Shown piece by piece: positions 19,272 to 28,664 of a stretch of DNA of 64,000 nucleotides. Within the stretch, counting starts at the first letter, position 1. Every line of letters starts with the position of its first letter. The DNA comes from JAFGOG01 sp034429215 (GTDB taxonomy: Bacteria; Chloroflexota; Anaerolineae; JAAYZQ01), in the NCBI GenBank assembly GCA_034429215.1, contig DAOUGI010000016.1, positions 24,789 through 88,788 of the forward strand, in the 5' to 3' direction. The notes below the pieces were generated by a model, which saw nothing but the letters and a program-made list of their open reading frames with translations, did no database searches and was not told the origin of the DNA. A program made the position numbers and the translations under genes.

Positions 19272-19318
19272 TATCCTGAGCGGAGCGAAGAAATCACCGC
19301 TTCGCAGCTCATCATGAC
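19272..19318. repeat. Short inverted repeat of the TGAGCGGAGCGAAG type
   Basis: CTGAGCGGAGCGAAG is followed eight bases later by its near-complement CTTCGCAGCTCAT, giving a hairpin in the livK leader. Similar degenerate copies lie near 37.5 kb and 54.97 kb. The sequence style matches dispersed small repeats common in many bacterial genomes. Confidence 0.5.
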
Positions 19319-19427
19319 CACTTGAGTAAATTCTCGATGCGTCGGTTCGGCGACCACCCCCTTTCCGCAACCTGGGAACAGATCGAAACCGGTTCTCCAC
19401 AAAAGCCCAATCGAACAATTGCCGCCC

Positions 19428-19456
19428 ATTATAGCCAAGAGTGCCAAATTTGTCAA
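19428..19456 (-). promoter_or_regulatory. Perfect sigma70 promoter of the liv operon
   Basis: On the minus strand TTGACA (19451-19456), 17 bases, TATAAT (19428-19433). Transcription would begin near 19421, leaving a 5' leader of about 200 bases before livK. The leader holds the short inverted repeat but no riboswitch fold I recognise. Confidence 0.85.
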
Positions 19457-19489
19457 ATGTGCCAAAAAACCCCCAAGCGGCCAGGCGGC

Positions 19490-21217
19490 CTATCCTTGCC
19501 CCTGATTGCGTTTTAGCTCTTCCTCGATCAGGACACGCCGCAGGATCTTGCCGACCATTGTTTTGGGCAGCTCGCTGCGGAACTCGACAAACTTGGGTAC
19601 TTTGTAGGGCGCCAGGTTCTTGCGGCAGTAGTCGATGATCTCTTCCTCGGTCGCCGTTTCGCCCGGCTTGAGAACCACGTAAGCCTTGACCCGCTCGCCC
19701 TTTTCTGCCCCGACTGGAATACCCGCTACGGCGGCTTCCATGATTTTTGGGTGCTCGTACAGCACCTCCTCTACGTCGCGGGGGTAGATGTTGAAACCGC
19801 CGGCGCCCAGGATCATATCCTTTTTCCGGTCTACGATCTGGAAAAAGCCGTCGGTGTCCATGCGGGCAATGTCACCGGTATGCAGCCAGCCGTCGCGCAG
19901 GGTGTTGGCCGTTTCGGTTGGCATATTCCAATAGCCCTTCATGATCTGTGGTCCTTGAATGCACAGCTCGCCGATGTCCCCAGGCCCCAGCTCGTTCTCG
20001 CCTGTTTCCAGGTCCTTGATCGTTGCCACGGTGTCGGGCATTGGCAGGCCGATCCAGCTACCCTGCTTGCGCTTGCCATGGATCGGATTGCAGTGGGTGA
20101 CGGGAGTTGCCTCGCTCAGACCGTACCCCTCTACCAGCTTGCCGCCGGTGAGCTTTTCAAACGACTCTTGCACTTCGGCAGGCAGCCCGGCTGCGCCGCT
20201 GATACAGGCCTTGATCGACGATACGTCATATTCGTTGATGTCGGGGCGGTTGGTGAGCGAGACGTACAAGGCCGGCACGCCGGGGAAAACGGTTGGCTTG
20301 TGCTTGTTGATCGATTTTAGTGTGTGCTCAAGTACCCGTGGGTTGGGGATTAGGATCATGGCGCCCCCCATGTACATGGCAAGGTTCATGCACACCGTCA
20401 TGCCAAAGCTGTGGAACATCGGCAGGGAAGTCAGCATGGTCTCCTGCGCTTCTCCCAGGCTGGGCATCCACCAACGTACCTGCAAGGTGTTGGCCACGAG
20501 GTTGCGGTGGGTGAGCTGGGCGCCCTTGGATACGCCGGTTGTGCCACCGGTGTACATCAATACACCCGTATCCTCAGGGGTTACCTCCACCGGCTGGGGT
20601 TTGGCCGGCGCTTTGGCCACCAGATCCTGGAACCAGTAGGTGTTGGCATCGCCAGCTAGGTCCTGGAAATGGCCTTCCTTCTTCTCTTTGGCCACGGTGA
20701 ACAAGAACTTTAGCAGGCCAGGGAAGTATTCCTTGATGTTGGTGACGATCACGGCTTCGAGAGGTGTTTCACTGCGGATCTGCTTAATGATCGGGTAGGT
20801 GAGGCTCAGGGTGACCACCACCTTGGCGCCCGAGTCACTGATCTGGTGCTTCATTTCGCGGGGTGTGTACTGCGGGTTGCAGGGCACGACGATGCCACCA
20901 GCCATGTGTGTGGCATAGTAGGCGATGACGAACTGGGGACAGTTAGGAAGGTGGACTGCAACCCGGTCGCCTTTCTTGACTCCCAGGCTTTGCAGCGCGG
21001 CGGCAAAATGCCGAGTCAGTTCCAGCAACCGGCCGTAGGGCATGGTGGCGTCCATCAAGCGGCCGCCCAGGGGTTCCACCACATTGCCAAAGATCAGCGC
21101 GGTCTTGTTTGGATACCTGGCGGCGCTATCCTCCAAGAACCGGTGCACCGGCACCTTCGGGTAATCGATGGTTGCCGGTACGTCCTTTTCGTACTCCTTC
21201 AGCCAGACCTTCTCCAT
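19490..21217 (-). CDS. Long-chain fatty-acid-CoA ligase (first copy)
   Basis: A 575-residue adenylate-forming enzyme that activates fatty or other carboxylic acids with ATP and CoA. The P-loop is MYTGGTTGVSKGA, A4/A5 motifs include GYGLSEATPVTH, A7 is LHTGDIARMDTDGF, A8 is IVDRKKDMILGAGGFNIYPRDVE, and the C-terminal catalytic lysine is in LPKTMVGKILRR. AGGAGG precedes the ATG. It has its own TTGACA-17-TATACT promoter inside the end of the MBL gene. It is closely related to the ligase at 26.9-28.6 kb: both share ATNIKEY...LLF/FLFT..AKEKKEGH. Confidence 0.93.
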   Translation of the reverse strand: MEKVWLKEYEKDVPATIDYPKVPVHRFLEDSAARYPNKTALIFGNVVEPLGGRLMDATMPYGRLLELTRHFAAALQSLGVKKGDRVAVHLPNCPQFVIAYYATHMAGGIVVPCNPQYTPREMKHQISDSGAKVVVTLSLTYPIIKQIRSETPLEAVIVTNIKEYFPGLLKFLFTVAKEKKEGHFQDLAGDANTYWFQDLVAKAPAKPQPVEVTPEDTGVLMYTGGTTGVSKGAQLTHRNLVANTLQVRWWMPSLGEAQETMLTSLPMFHSFGMTVCMNLAMYMGGAMILIPNPRVLEHTLKSINKHKPTVFPGVPALYVSLTNRPDINEYDVSSIKACISGAAGLPAEVQESFEKLTGGKLVEGYGLSEATPVTHCNPIHGKRKQGSWIGLPMPDTVATIKDLETGENELGPGDIGELCIQGPQIMKGYWNMPTETANTLRDGWLHTGDIARMDTDGFFQIVDRKKDMILGAGGFNIYPRDVEEVLYEHPKIMEAAVAGIPVGAEKGERVKAYVVLKPGETATEEEIIDYCRKNLAPYKVPKFVEFRSELPKTMVGKILRRVLIEEELKRNQGQG

Positions 21218-21287
21218 CGCTCTCCTCCTTTTTCGGTTGTTAATTCCTGCTCCACATCAAGCAGGAACACCATCGGGGGCAAATCCT

Positions 21288-21316
21288 AGTATACTAAAGA
21301 GTTGTTTCTTTGTCAA
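21288..21316 (-). promoter_or_regulatory. Promoter of the first acyl-CoA ligase gene
   Basis: On the minus strand TTGACA (21311-21316), 17 bases, TATACT (21288-21293). The leader carries a 7-bp hairpin (TTCCTGC/GCAGGAA, 21246-21269 region) before the ribosome site. Confidence 0.8.
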
Positions 21317-22139
21317 GATGCGGCTGTTGTGCACGGCTCAGGTAGGATTGGATCAACCGCATCCCGGAAAAATGGCCCAACGTCGCATACGCGATTGGCA
21401 GCTCTGCCCCAAGGAGCCGGCGCCGGATCCGGCGCGGCGACAGGCCCTGACCATGCAACGTCTGGATTTGCTCGCCCAGCGCTTCAAGGTAGGCGATCTT
21501 GTCTTGCAGCGGTTTGACTCCCTCGGTGCGAACGCTGCCGCTACCGGCAAAGATCGCCTGAACTGGCAGCGCGGCCAGCTTTTTCAGCGAGGCGATGATC
21601 TCATAGATGTCGTACCCTTCGCGCAATGCTCGGTCTTTGCCGCCGATATAGGTGTCGCCCGAGAACAGCCAGCCCCGATCCGGCTCAAACAGGCAGATGT
21701 GATCGGGGCTGTGGCCGGGGGTGTGGATCACCTGGAAGCGCAGGTGCTCGGTTTCTACTTCTGCCCCGACCGGCTGGCCCTGAGACGGCTTGGGCCAGCC
21801 CCAAAACAGCTTCCGGTACGGCTGTAAAGGCTGAAGTTTCGGGTCAGCCAGAATCGGCAGCGCGTCGGGGTGAGCCAGGATCGGACAGCCGAACGTGGCT
21901 TGTAGATCGGCGTTGGCGCCGATATGGTCTTCGTGGCTGTGGGTGTTGACTATTTGGGTGACGGGCCAAGCTCTGACGGCCTGGAGCAATTGCCTGGCAG
22001 TGTGGGCACAGCCGGTGTCGATGAGCAGCCCATCTATCCAGTAGGCGGCGGTGAAGTAGGCCGTTCGCCCCATCAGCGAGCGCGCCATGCGCAGCTTTAC
22101 TACCTGGCCTAATCCGGCTACGGCTTCTACCTGGATCAC
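21294..22139 (-). CDS. Metallo-beta-lactamase-fold hydrolase
   Basis: A 281-residue MBL-fold protein. The zinc-binding box is NTHSHEDHIGAN (HxHxDH, about residues 61-72), followed by HTPGHSPDHICLFEPDRGWLFSGDTYIG, which gives the further His and Asp ligands. The fold is shared by glyoxalase II, lactonases and many thioesterase-like hydrolases, so substrate is open. As the last gene of the acyl-CoA operon it might hydrolyse CoA thioesters, but that is inference. The start is GTG, with GGAGGG close upstream. Confidence 0.85.
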   Translation of the reverse strand: MIQVEAVAGLGQVVKLRMARSLMGRTAYFTAAYWIDGLLIDTGCAHTARQLLQAVRAWPVTQIVNTHSHEDHIGANADLQATFGCPILAHPDALPILADPKLQPLQPYRKLFWGWPKPSQGQPVGAEVETEHLRFQVIHTPGHSPDHICLFEPDRGWLFSGDTYIGGKDRALREGYDIYEIIASLKKLAALPVQAIFAGSGSVRTEGVKPLQDKIAYLEALGEQIQTLHGQGLSPRRIRRRLLGAELPIAYATLGHFSGMRLIQSYLSRAQQPHLDKETTL

Positions 22140-22152
22140 TGTCCCTCCGCTC

Positions 22153-23385
22153 TTATACCAACCCCATCTCGCGCTTGATGGCCTGTCCCAGCCGCCTGAT
22201 TCCCTCGCGAATCATGTCGGGCGGGGCGTAGGAAAAGTTTAGCCTCATACAACACTTCCCATCCGTACCGTTGGGATAGAAGGCACTGCCAGGCACAAAG
22301 GCCACCTTTTCCTCTACCGCAACCTCCAGCAGCTTTTCTGCATCGATCTGTTCGGGCATTCGAACCCACAGGAACAGGCCGCCCTGTGGCCGGGTCCAGG
22401 TTACGCCTGGCGGGAAATGCTCTTCCATAGCCTGGAGCATCACATCGCGCCGTTCCCTGTAAGCTTGGCGGATCGTTTTTACATGTGCCTTGATCAGGCC
22501 ACGCGAGCAGATGTCATAAGCCATGAATTGCACAAGGGTGCTGGTGTTGAGATCTGCCCCTTGTTTGGCCTGGATCAACTTGGCAATGACGGTTTTAGGG
22601 GCGACGATCCAGCCCAGGCGCAGGCCGGGGGCCAAAGTTTTGGAAAAGGTGCTGAGATAGACCGTGTTCTCTTTGTGCAGGGCGCAGATCGGGATCAGGT
22701 CTTCTCCCTCGAAACGGAGCTCGCCGTACGGATCGTCTTCGATGATAAAAGCGCCGCACTTTGCCGCCAGCTCCACCAGCCGGTAGCGGCGCTCCAGCGA
22801 TAGCGTCGTGCCGGCCGGATTATGAAAGTTGGGCAGAACGTAGATGAACTTGGCGTTGGGATGTGCAGCCAACGTTTTTTCCAGCTCGTCCATGCGCATG
22901 CCGTCGTCGTCCAAAGGGACCGTCACAAACTTGGGACCGTAGACGTTCCAGGCCTGGATGGCGCCAAGGTAGGTTGGCCGGCAGGTGATAATCTCGTCGC
23001 CCGCGTTGATAAAGATCTTGCCGAGCAGATCCAGGGCCTGCTGTGAGCCGTTCGTCAGCAGCACATTGCCCCTCTCAGCCGGCAGATCATACTTGTGCAT
23101 CGCTTCGACCAGGTAGTCCTTCAGTGGGGGATAGCCCTCGGTAGTTCCGTACTGGAGAGCGCCTTCGGCATCGTTGGCGAGAATCCACTGGCACGCCTCG
23201 CGAAAGTCGCGTACCGGAAAGAGTTCTGGGGCGGGCATCCCGCCGGCGAAGGAGATAACCTCGGGCTGCATCGTGAACTTGAGCAACTCGCGGATGATCG
23301 AGCTCTTCATCCGATCTGTCCGCTTGGCCAGGACCTTATCCCAAGAGGTTGTGTACTGGCCGTCAAAGTCACTTCGATCCATCAT
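22153..23385 (-). CDS. PLP-dependent aminotransferase (2-aminoadipate/aromatic type)
   Basis: A roughly 410-residue fold-type I aminotransferase of the MocR/LysN-like subgroup. Diagnostic segments are LTNGSQQALDLLGKIFINAGDEI, YVLPNFHNPAGTTLSLERR, FIIEDDPYGELRF, the Schiff-base lysine in LSTFSKTLAPGLRLGWIV, and the C-terminal MRLNFSY. Such enzymes act on 2-aminoadipate, kynurenine, aromatic or branched-chain amino acids. The ATG at 23385 overlaps the stop of CoA-transferase B (ATGA), with GGGAGGG upstream. Coupling to CoA-transferase genes suggests it makes a 2-oxo acid that enters the acyl-CoA route. Confidence 0.9.
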   Translation of the reverse strand: MMDRSDFDGQYTTSWDKVLAKRTDRMKSSIIRELLKFTMQPEVISFAGGMPAPELFPVRDFREACQWILANDAEGALQYGTTEGYPPLKDYLVEAMHKYDLPAERGNVLLTNGSQQALDLLGKIFINAGDEIITCRPTYLGAIQAWNVYGPKFVTVPLDDDGMRMDELEKTLAAHPNAKFIYVLPNFHNPAGTTLSLERRYRLVELAAKCGAFIIEDDPYGELRFEGEDLIPICALHKENTVYLSTFSKTLAPGLRLGWIVAPKTVIAKLIQAKQGADLNTSTLVQFMAYDICSRGLIKAHVKTIRQAYRERRDVMLQAMEEHFPPGVTWTRPQGGLFLWVRMPEQIDAEKLLEVAVEEKVAFVPGSAFYPNGTDGKCCMRLNFSYAPPDMIREGIRRLGQAIKREMGLV

Positions 23386-24245
23386 TTCCAACCCTCCCTA
23401 TGTTTTAGGTCTCTTTTCTCTTGTTGAACTAGCTCGCGAATTCGTGGGCGGCGTTGGGCGCCGCTCATGCGCTCCAATTCGCGTATCCCCAGCGGGTCGA
23501 TTACCTCGCGAAGCAGCCTGACCTCTTCGACCGTTGGGGGTGGAGTCTCTTGTGCGTCGGGATCAATTTGCAGGGCAAAGCCTGTCTTCTGTTGGATCTT
23601 TTCAATGGTGATGCCGCGGTGGTAGCTTCGTAGGCGCATTCGGCCGCCAGCATAGTCAAAAACGCCGAGATCGCTGACTAGCAGATGTGGGCCAGGACGC
23701 CGGCCAGGCCGTTCAGGGGTGGGCATTCCCAGCCCACTCACGAAATCCAGCTTTTCGACGAATACAGCCCGACTGTGACTGGGCACATACAGATAGACCG
23801 CCGGCGAAAAGCCGGTCACGTCGGCAATGCCCCCACAGCCGGGCAGGCGCAGACGTGGATGATAGTAATCGCCGATGGCGATGTTGTTGAACTGTCCAAA
23901 GGGATCGACTTGAGCCGGACGAAAGAATTCTTTTGGTGTCAGTGTGGGCAATAGATCGCAGGCGACTTGGGCAAATCCCATATAGTAGAGGGCTTGACCC
24001 AGCCATAGCTCTTCAACGTGGGTCAGGCTCATGGGCGCAGCTTTTTGACACAAGACGTTGCCGATAGCCGAGGCAAAAGTAACATGCGGGGCGTGCGTGT
24101 GCTTGGCCAGAAAGTACCCAGCCGCTACCAGCGGGGTGGCGATCCCCTGGGCCAGTACTTCACCATCCTGAACCTGACGGCTGATGCAGGTGCACATCAG
24201 GTCGTCGATCGTATAGTCCGTGGCGTTTGCCATCCCTTTCCCCAT
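23382..24245 (-). CDS. CoA-transferase subunit B (GctB/IpdB-like)
   Basis: A 287-residue protein of the class I CoA-transferase beta group. Visible are MCTCISRQVQDGEVLAQGIATPLVAAGYFLAK, GNVLCQKAAPMSLTHVEE, PGCGGIADV and LLVSDLGVFDY, the pattern of glutaconate CoA-transferase subunit B and IpdB. I do not see the usual SENG-type catalytic glutamate. IpdAB-type enzymes that lack it act as hydrolases on cyclic acyl-CoAs, so transferase activity should not be assumed. It lies 52 bases after subunit A and overlaps the aminotransferase start. An alternative ATG four codons in is possible. Confidence 0.82.
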   Translation of the reverse strand: MGKGMANATDYTIDDLMCTCISRQVQDGEVLAQGIATPLVAAGYFLAKHTHAPHVTFASAIGNVLCQKAAPMSLTHVEELWLGQALYYMGFAQVACDLLPTLTPKEFFRPAQVDPFGQFNNIAIGDYYHPRLRLPGCGGIADVTGFSPAVYLYVPSHSRAVFVEKLDFVSGLGMPTPERPGRRPGPHLLVSDLGVFDYAGGRMRLRSYHRGITIEKIQQKTGFALQIDPDAQETPPPTVEEVRLLREVIDPLGIRELERMSGAQRRPRIRELVQQEKRDLKHREGWK

Positions 24246-24297
24246 CCGTCGTGGTGGAGCGCTTCTATTATACGCCCGGTTCCGTCGAACTGCAAAC

Positions 24298-25107
24298 CTA
24301 GGGCTTGTTGGGGAGGGGAACGGAGCTATTGGTCAGGATTTGCTCCAAATAGGCATCAAACTCTCCGGCCGAGCAGGCGTCCACGAAATTGAGCAGTTCT
24401 TCTCCGTCAAGCCCATAGTTAGGATAACAGGACGTGGGCCAGGCGCCGTGTGGCGCCTCGACAACAGCCGTTACCGGGTAGCCCGGCAATTCCAGTGGGC
24501 CAGGGAGTTCTTCTACCACCCGTTCAGCAGTGACGATAACCTGGTCAGCAACTGCGGCCAGCTCTTGATCCAGGGCCAGGTTGCCGATCAGCCTGGCGTT
24601 GCCTAACCGGTCGGCCTCAAGGGCGTGAATGACTGCCACGTCTACGTGGAGCGCCGGAAAGGCTACGTATTCCTGGCCTGAGTATGGATCTGTGACCATC
24701 TTGACGTCGGGGCGGACCTTGAGTAGATCGGTGCCGAGCCATGCCAGGCTGGGCATGAATCCTACTCTGGCAAGTGTAGCCCGCATACCAAAAGCCAGGC
24801 TGGCCTCTGTCTCTTCCACGATCTCTACTTGACCGGCGGTGGCTCGTTGGGTGAACATCGGCGCCAGGCCAAACCCCTCCAGTCCAAAATAGCAAGTCCG
24901 TAGCCGGCGTACCCGGCCGGCGCCGACGAGGAGATCGCTCTCATAACCGCAGGTCAGTGCCATCAGGGTCAGGTCGGTTACGTCGGTGCGCAACAGGGCT
25001 CGCACAAAAGCAACAGGCCGCCGGTAGAGGGTCATCCCTCCCAGTCCCAGGGTGCAGCCGGAACGGACGTAACTAACTGCCTGATCCAGCGACAAGACTT
25101 TATTCAT
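24298..25107 (-). CDS. CoA-transferase subunit A (GctA/IpdA-like)
   Basis: A 269-residue partner of the following gene. The glycine-rich CoA-binding start SGCTLGLGGMTLYRRPVAFVRALL is typical of class I CoA-transferase alpha subunits, as are LTLMALTCGYESDLLVGAGRVRRL and HALEADRLGNARLIG. The alpha-beta complex would move CoA between carboxylic acids or open a cyclic acyl-CoA. Its start overlaps the end of the HAD gene by eight bases. Confidence 0.85.
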   Translation of the reverse strand: MNKVLSLDQAVSYVRSGCTLGLGGMTLYRRPVAFVRALLRTDVTDLTLMALTCGYESDLLVGAGRVRRLRTCYFGLEGFGLAPMFTQRATAGQVEIVEETEASLAFGMRATLARVGFMPSLAWLGTDLLKVRPDVKMVTDPYSGQEYVAFPALHVDVAVIHALEADRLGNARLIGNLALDQELAAVADQVIVTAERVVEELPGPLELPGYPVTAVVEAPHGAWPTSCYPNYGLDGEELLNFVDACSAGEFDAYLEQILTNSSVPLPNKP

Positions 25108-25753
25108 GGATTTCGTCCATTACCTTGCCAATCTCCTCAACGCAGGAGATGATATGATCGGCACTTTTGTCTGCACCCTCGGGGGATGGGGCTGTGCCAT
25201 CCAGGACTAGCACTGTCGTCATACCTAACGCCTTGGCCGGACGCAGGTTGCGGGTGTTGTCGTCTACCATCACACATTCTTCCGGGAGGGCGCCCAGCAG
25301 ATCGCACGCCCGTTGGTAAGCGCTTGGTTGGGGCTTGCTCTCATAGCCCACGTCACGCACGTCTATAATCCGGTCAAAGTGATGCCTGATGCCCAGCAGG
25401 TCAATCACCCTGGTGGCGTGCTCTCGGGAAGAGTTGGTGAACACGACCTTGATCAGCGGGATTGAGGCCAGCACGGCATCCAGCCGGGTGTTGACAGTGA
25501 GATAGTTGTGGAGAGGGATGTCGTGGACGTAATCCAGGTATTCCTCTGTGTCGATCTGATAGTTGATCTGCAAGCCGCGCATTGTGGTGCCATAGGTCTG
25601 GAAATAATGCCGCCGTAAGGCGTCTGCCTCGTCGGGGGAGAGGTTGAGCCGACTGCGCAGGTAAACGAGCATCCGGTCTCGGATCTGATCCATGACGCCT
25701 GCGTGCCGTGGATAGAGCGTGTCGTCTAGGTCGAACAAGATGTGGCTGATCAT
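25100..25753 (-). CDS. HAD-family hydrolase (pyrimidine 5'-nucleotidase type)
   Basis: A 217-residue haloacid dehalogenase-like phosphatase. Motif I is LFDLDDTLYPRHAGVM (nucleophile Asp near residue 8), motif II is VFTNSSREHA, motif III lies in SKPQPSAYQRA, and motif IV is CVMVDDNTRNLRPAKALGM. Sequence style matches the Sdt1/YjjG-like nucleotidases. Substrate unknown; housekeeping of phosphorylated metabolites is likely. It sits inside the acyl-CoA operon, six bases after the thiolase and overlapping CoA-transferase A. Confidence 0.87.
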   Translation of the reverse strand: MISHILFDLDDTLYPRHAGVMDQIRDRMLVYLRSRLNLSPDEADALRRHYFQTYGTTMRGLQINYQIDTEEYLDYVHDIPLHNYLTVNTRLDAVLASIPLIKVVFTNSSREHATRVIDLLGIRHHFDRIIDVRDVGYESKPQPSAYQRACDLLGALPEECVMVDDNTRNLRPAKALGMTTVLVLDGTAPSPEGADKSADHIISCVEEIGKVMDEIHE

Positions 25754-25759
25754 GAACTG

Positions 25760-26938
25760 CTACCCAACTTTTACCACGACGGCGCAGCCGTTGGCGCCTG
25801 CTCCGCAGATCGTGGCGACTCCCAGACCGCCCCCCCGGCGCTGCAGTTCATAGATCAGCGTCATCAGAATGCGGGCACCGGTGGCTCCTACCGGGTGGCC
25901 GATGGCGATCGATCCGCCGTTGACGTTTACGCGTTCTGGGTCTACTTCTAGCTCTTCGATGCTAGTAAGTGTCACTGCCGCGAACGCCTCGTTGATTTCC
26001 CACAAATCTATATCGCTGGCCTGGAGATCGGCGGCAGCCAGGGCCGCCCTGGCTGCCTGCGCCGGCACAACGTTGATGGCATCGGGAGGCGCCGAGACCC
26101 GGCCGGTCGCAACCAGCCTGGCGAGCGGCGCGACGCCCATCCTTTGTGCATAGCTCTCCGAGGCCAGGACGAGCGCAGCAGCGCCGTCGTTCAGGCCTGG
26201 GGCATTTCCGGCGGTCACTGTGCCCTCGCGCTCAAAGGCGGGCGACAGGACTGACAGCTTGTCATAACTAACATCTGGCCGAGGCTGCTCGTCTCCTGCT
26301 ATAGGGACCGGCCCCTGGCGGCTTGGAACGTCGACCGGTACGATCTCTGTGCCAAGATGCCCGGCGGCGCGGGCAGCTTCGTAGCGTTGTTGACTGCGCA
26401 GCGCCCAGTGATCTTGGGCTGCACGGTCGATGCTATGCGCCAGCGCCGCCCGGCTGGCATACACGCCCATGTGCACGCCGGTGATGGGACAGGTGAGGGC
26501 GTTGGTCAGGGCGTCGACCACATGGGCATGCCCGAGCCGGTAGCCAAACCGTGCCTGAGGCAGGGTATAGGGTACCTGGCTCATGTTTTCAAAGCCGCCG
26601 GCGATGACGATGCCGGCCTGGCCGTGGCGGATCAGGTAGTAGGCAAGCTCGACTGCCACCAGCGCCGAGGTGCAGGCGGTGTTGATGTCTACGACGCTGA
26701 CCTGCTCTAGCAGGCCTGCCCGCAGGGCTGCCTGCCGGCCAGGTACCTGACCCAATGAGGCCGCGCCCATGCAGTTGCCCAGGATCGCCTGATCGATCCG
26801 TTCGCCGGGCACGCTGGCCTGTGCTACGGCTGCTCGGATAGCTGCGGCGCCCAACTCGACAGGCGATAGGTCTTTGAACGCGCCGCCGAATCTCCCGAAT
26901 GGGGTACGAGCAGCGCTCAGAACGACAACCTGCTCCAT
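25760..26938 (-). CDS. Thiolase (acetyl-CoA acyltransferase), second copy
   Basis: A 392-residue thiolase that cleaves 3-oxoacyl-CoA with CoA, or condenses two acetyl-CoA. The nucleophilic cysteine is Cys89 in NTACTSALVAVELAY, the catalytic His is in GGSIAIGHPVGATGARI, and the second cysteine is in CGAGANGCAVVV. The usual CGGGxG box is altered to CGAGANG, as in some divergent thiolases. It is homologous to the thiolase at the operon head and lies between the acyl-CoA ligase and the HAD gene. Confidence 0.92.
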   Translation of the reverse strand: MEQVVVLSAARTPFGRFGGAFKDLSPVELGAAAIRAAVAQASVPGERIDQAILGNCMGAASLGQVPGRQAALRAGLLEQVSVVDINTACTSALVAVELAYYLIRHGQAGIVIAGGFENMSQVPYTLPQARFGYRLGHAHVVDALTNALTCPITGVHMGVYASRAALAHSIDRAAQDHWALRSQQRYEAARAAGHLGTEIVPVDVPSRQGPVPIAGDEQPRPDVSYDKLSVLSPAFEREGTVTAGNAPGLNDGAAALVLASESYAQRMGVAPLARLVATGRVSAPPDAINVVPAQAARAALAAADLQASDIDLWEINEAFAAVTLTSIEELEVDPERVNVNGGSIAIGHPVGATGARILMTLIYELQRRGGGLGVATICGAGANGCAVVVKVG

Positions 26939-26947
26939 GGTGTCACT

Positions 26948-28627
26948 TTATGATCTCCTTGTTTCCTCCGCCACCAACTCGCGACGCAGCACCTTGCCGA
27001 CCATCGTCTTGGGCAGACTGTCGCGAAACTCGATGTGTTTTGGCACCTTGTAGCCTGTCAGCTTTTCCCGGCAATAGGCCTTGATTTCGTCGGCGGTGAC
27101 TTGCTCGCCAGCGCGGAGCACGATCCAGGCTTTGCCCACTTCGCCCTGGTATTCGTCGGGTACACCGGCCACGCTCACCTCGGCTACTGATGGGTGGGTG
27201 GCGATGATCTCCTCTATCTCGCGCGGCCAGACCTGGAAGCCGCCGGGCTTGATCAGGTCTTTTTTGCGGTCGACGATGAAAAGGTACCCATCCTCATCGA
27301 GGTAACCCAGGTCACCGGTGTACACCCAACCGTCACGGATCATATTTGCCGTCTCGGTGGGACGCTCCCAGTAGCCGACCATGATTTGCGGTGCCCGGAT
27401 GATGATCTCGCCGACCTCGCCCGGTTGCAGATCTTGTTCGCCGAGGTCGGCGTCCACGATCCGGACCTCAACATCAGGGAGAGGAATGCCGACAGAGCCT
27501 TCCTTGTAGGCAGCGTTTGCCGGGCAGACGGCCGCAGCCAGCATCGTCTCGGTCATAGCGTAGGCTTCCAGCAACCGACCCCCGGTCAATGCCTCGAAAC
27601 GGTGCTTGGTTTCGGCCATCAGCGGCGCAGCTGCCGAGTAGCATATCTTGAGCGAAGTCATGTCCACCTTTCCAGCCTGGACCTTGGGGTGGTTCAGCAT
27701 GGCGATGAACAGGGTGGGCACGCCGTGCAGCACAGCCGGCCGGGCCTTTTCGATAGTGGCGATCAGGTCGTCAATGTCGCGCGGGTTGGGGACAATGGCC
27801 ATCGGCCAGCGGGCCATCAGCGACGTATTCATAGCCATGTTGCCGTATACGTGGAACAGGGGCATGACCAGGGTCAAGGTGTCATCCCAATCGTTGAGCG
27901 CCGTCCGAGCGTAGGCCCGTAATTGCATGGTCGCCTGGACCAATGCCTGGTGGGTGCCTAATGCCGCCTTGGGGGTACCGGTGGTGCCGCCGCTGAACAA
28001 AAGGATGGCTCGATCCTGTGGACCAACCGAGACACCTGGTTGGGCGTTGGCATGTTGCTTTATCAGATCGCCCATCCATAGGTCTCCTGACTGCAACGTG
28101 ATCCGGTGCCCTTCCTTTTTTTCTTTTGCCAAGGTAAAGAGGAGACGCAGGACCGGCGGCAAGTATTCCTTGATGTTGGTGGCGATGACCCGCCGCACCT
28201 GGGTGCGTGACTGGATCGCTTTGATCTTGGCATAAAAGGAGGTGAGCACAACTACTGTTTCGGCACCGATCTCGTTCAGCGAATACTCTAGCTCGCGCTC
28301 GGTGTATAGGGGGTTTGTCGGGGCAACAATGGCCCCCGCTTTCCACGCGCCGAGCTGGCTGATGATCGCCTGAGGCGAGTTGGGTATCAAAAGTGCCACC
28401 CGATCGTCCTTTTGAACTCCCTGAGCCACCAATGCTGCGCCGAAGGCATCACTTAGCCGCTCCATTTCGGCATAAGTGACACGTGCTCCTTTAAAGATCC
28501 AGGCCGTGTGGTTTGGCCGTTCGCGTACCGTCTCTTTCACTACGTCCAGCAGGGTAGAAGCAGGGTAGGGGTGTAATGTGCGTGGCATCGCCGGATCATA
28601 GTGTTTGAACCAGGGTTTGTCTTCCAT
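26948..28627 (-). CDS. Long-chain fatty-acid-CoA ligase (second copy)
   Basis: A 559-residue adenylate-forming acyl-CoA ligase. Motifs are LFSGGTTGTPKAALGTH, EAYAMTETM, VYTGDLGYLDEDGYLFIVDRKKDLIKPGGFQVWPREIEE and LPKTMVGKVLRRELV, including the acylation lysine. It activates the acid substrate that the neighbouring dehydrogenases, hydratase and thiolase then degrade. A strong stem-loop separates it from etfA, so it may be expressed at a lower level. It resembles the ligase at 19.5-21.2 kb, suggesting a duplication with different chain-length preference. Confidence 0.93.
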   Translation of the reverse strand: MEDKPWFKHYDPAMPRTLHPYPASTLLDVVKETVRERPNHTAWIFKGARVTYAEMERLSDAFGAALVAQGVQKDDRVALLIPNSPQAIISQLGAWKAGAIVAPTNPLYTERELEYSLNEIGAETVVVLTSFYAKIKAIQSRTQVRRVIATNIKEYLPPVLRLLFTLAKEKKEGHRITLQSGDLWMGDLIKQHANAQPGVSVGPQDRAILLFSGGTTGTPKAALGTHQALVQATMQLRAYARTALNDWDDTLTLVMPLFHVYGNMAMNTSLMARWPMAIVPNPRDIDDLIATIEKARPAVLHGVPTLFIAMLNHPKVQAGKVDMTSLKICYSAAAPLMAETKHRFEALTGGRLLEAYAMTETMLAAAVCPANAAYKEGSVGIPLPDVEVRIVDADLGEQDLQPGEVGEIIIRAPQIMVGYWERPTETANMIRDGWVYTGDLGYLDEDGYLFIVDRKKDLIKPGGFQVWPREIEEIIATHPSVAEVSVAGVPDEYQGEVGKAWIVLRAGEQVTADEIKAYCREKLTGYKVPKHIEFRDSLPKTMVGKVLRRELVAEETRRS

Positions 28628-28664
28628 TACTCTCTCTCTTGTGGGTAGAGTTTTAAGGAAAAGC

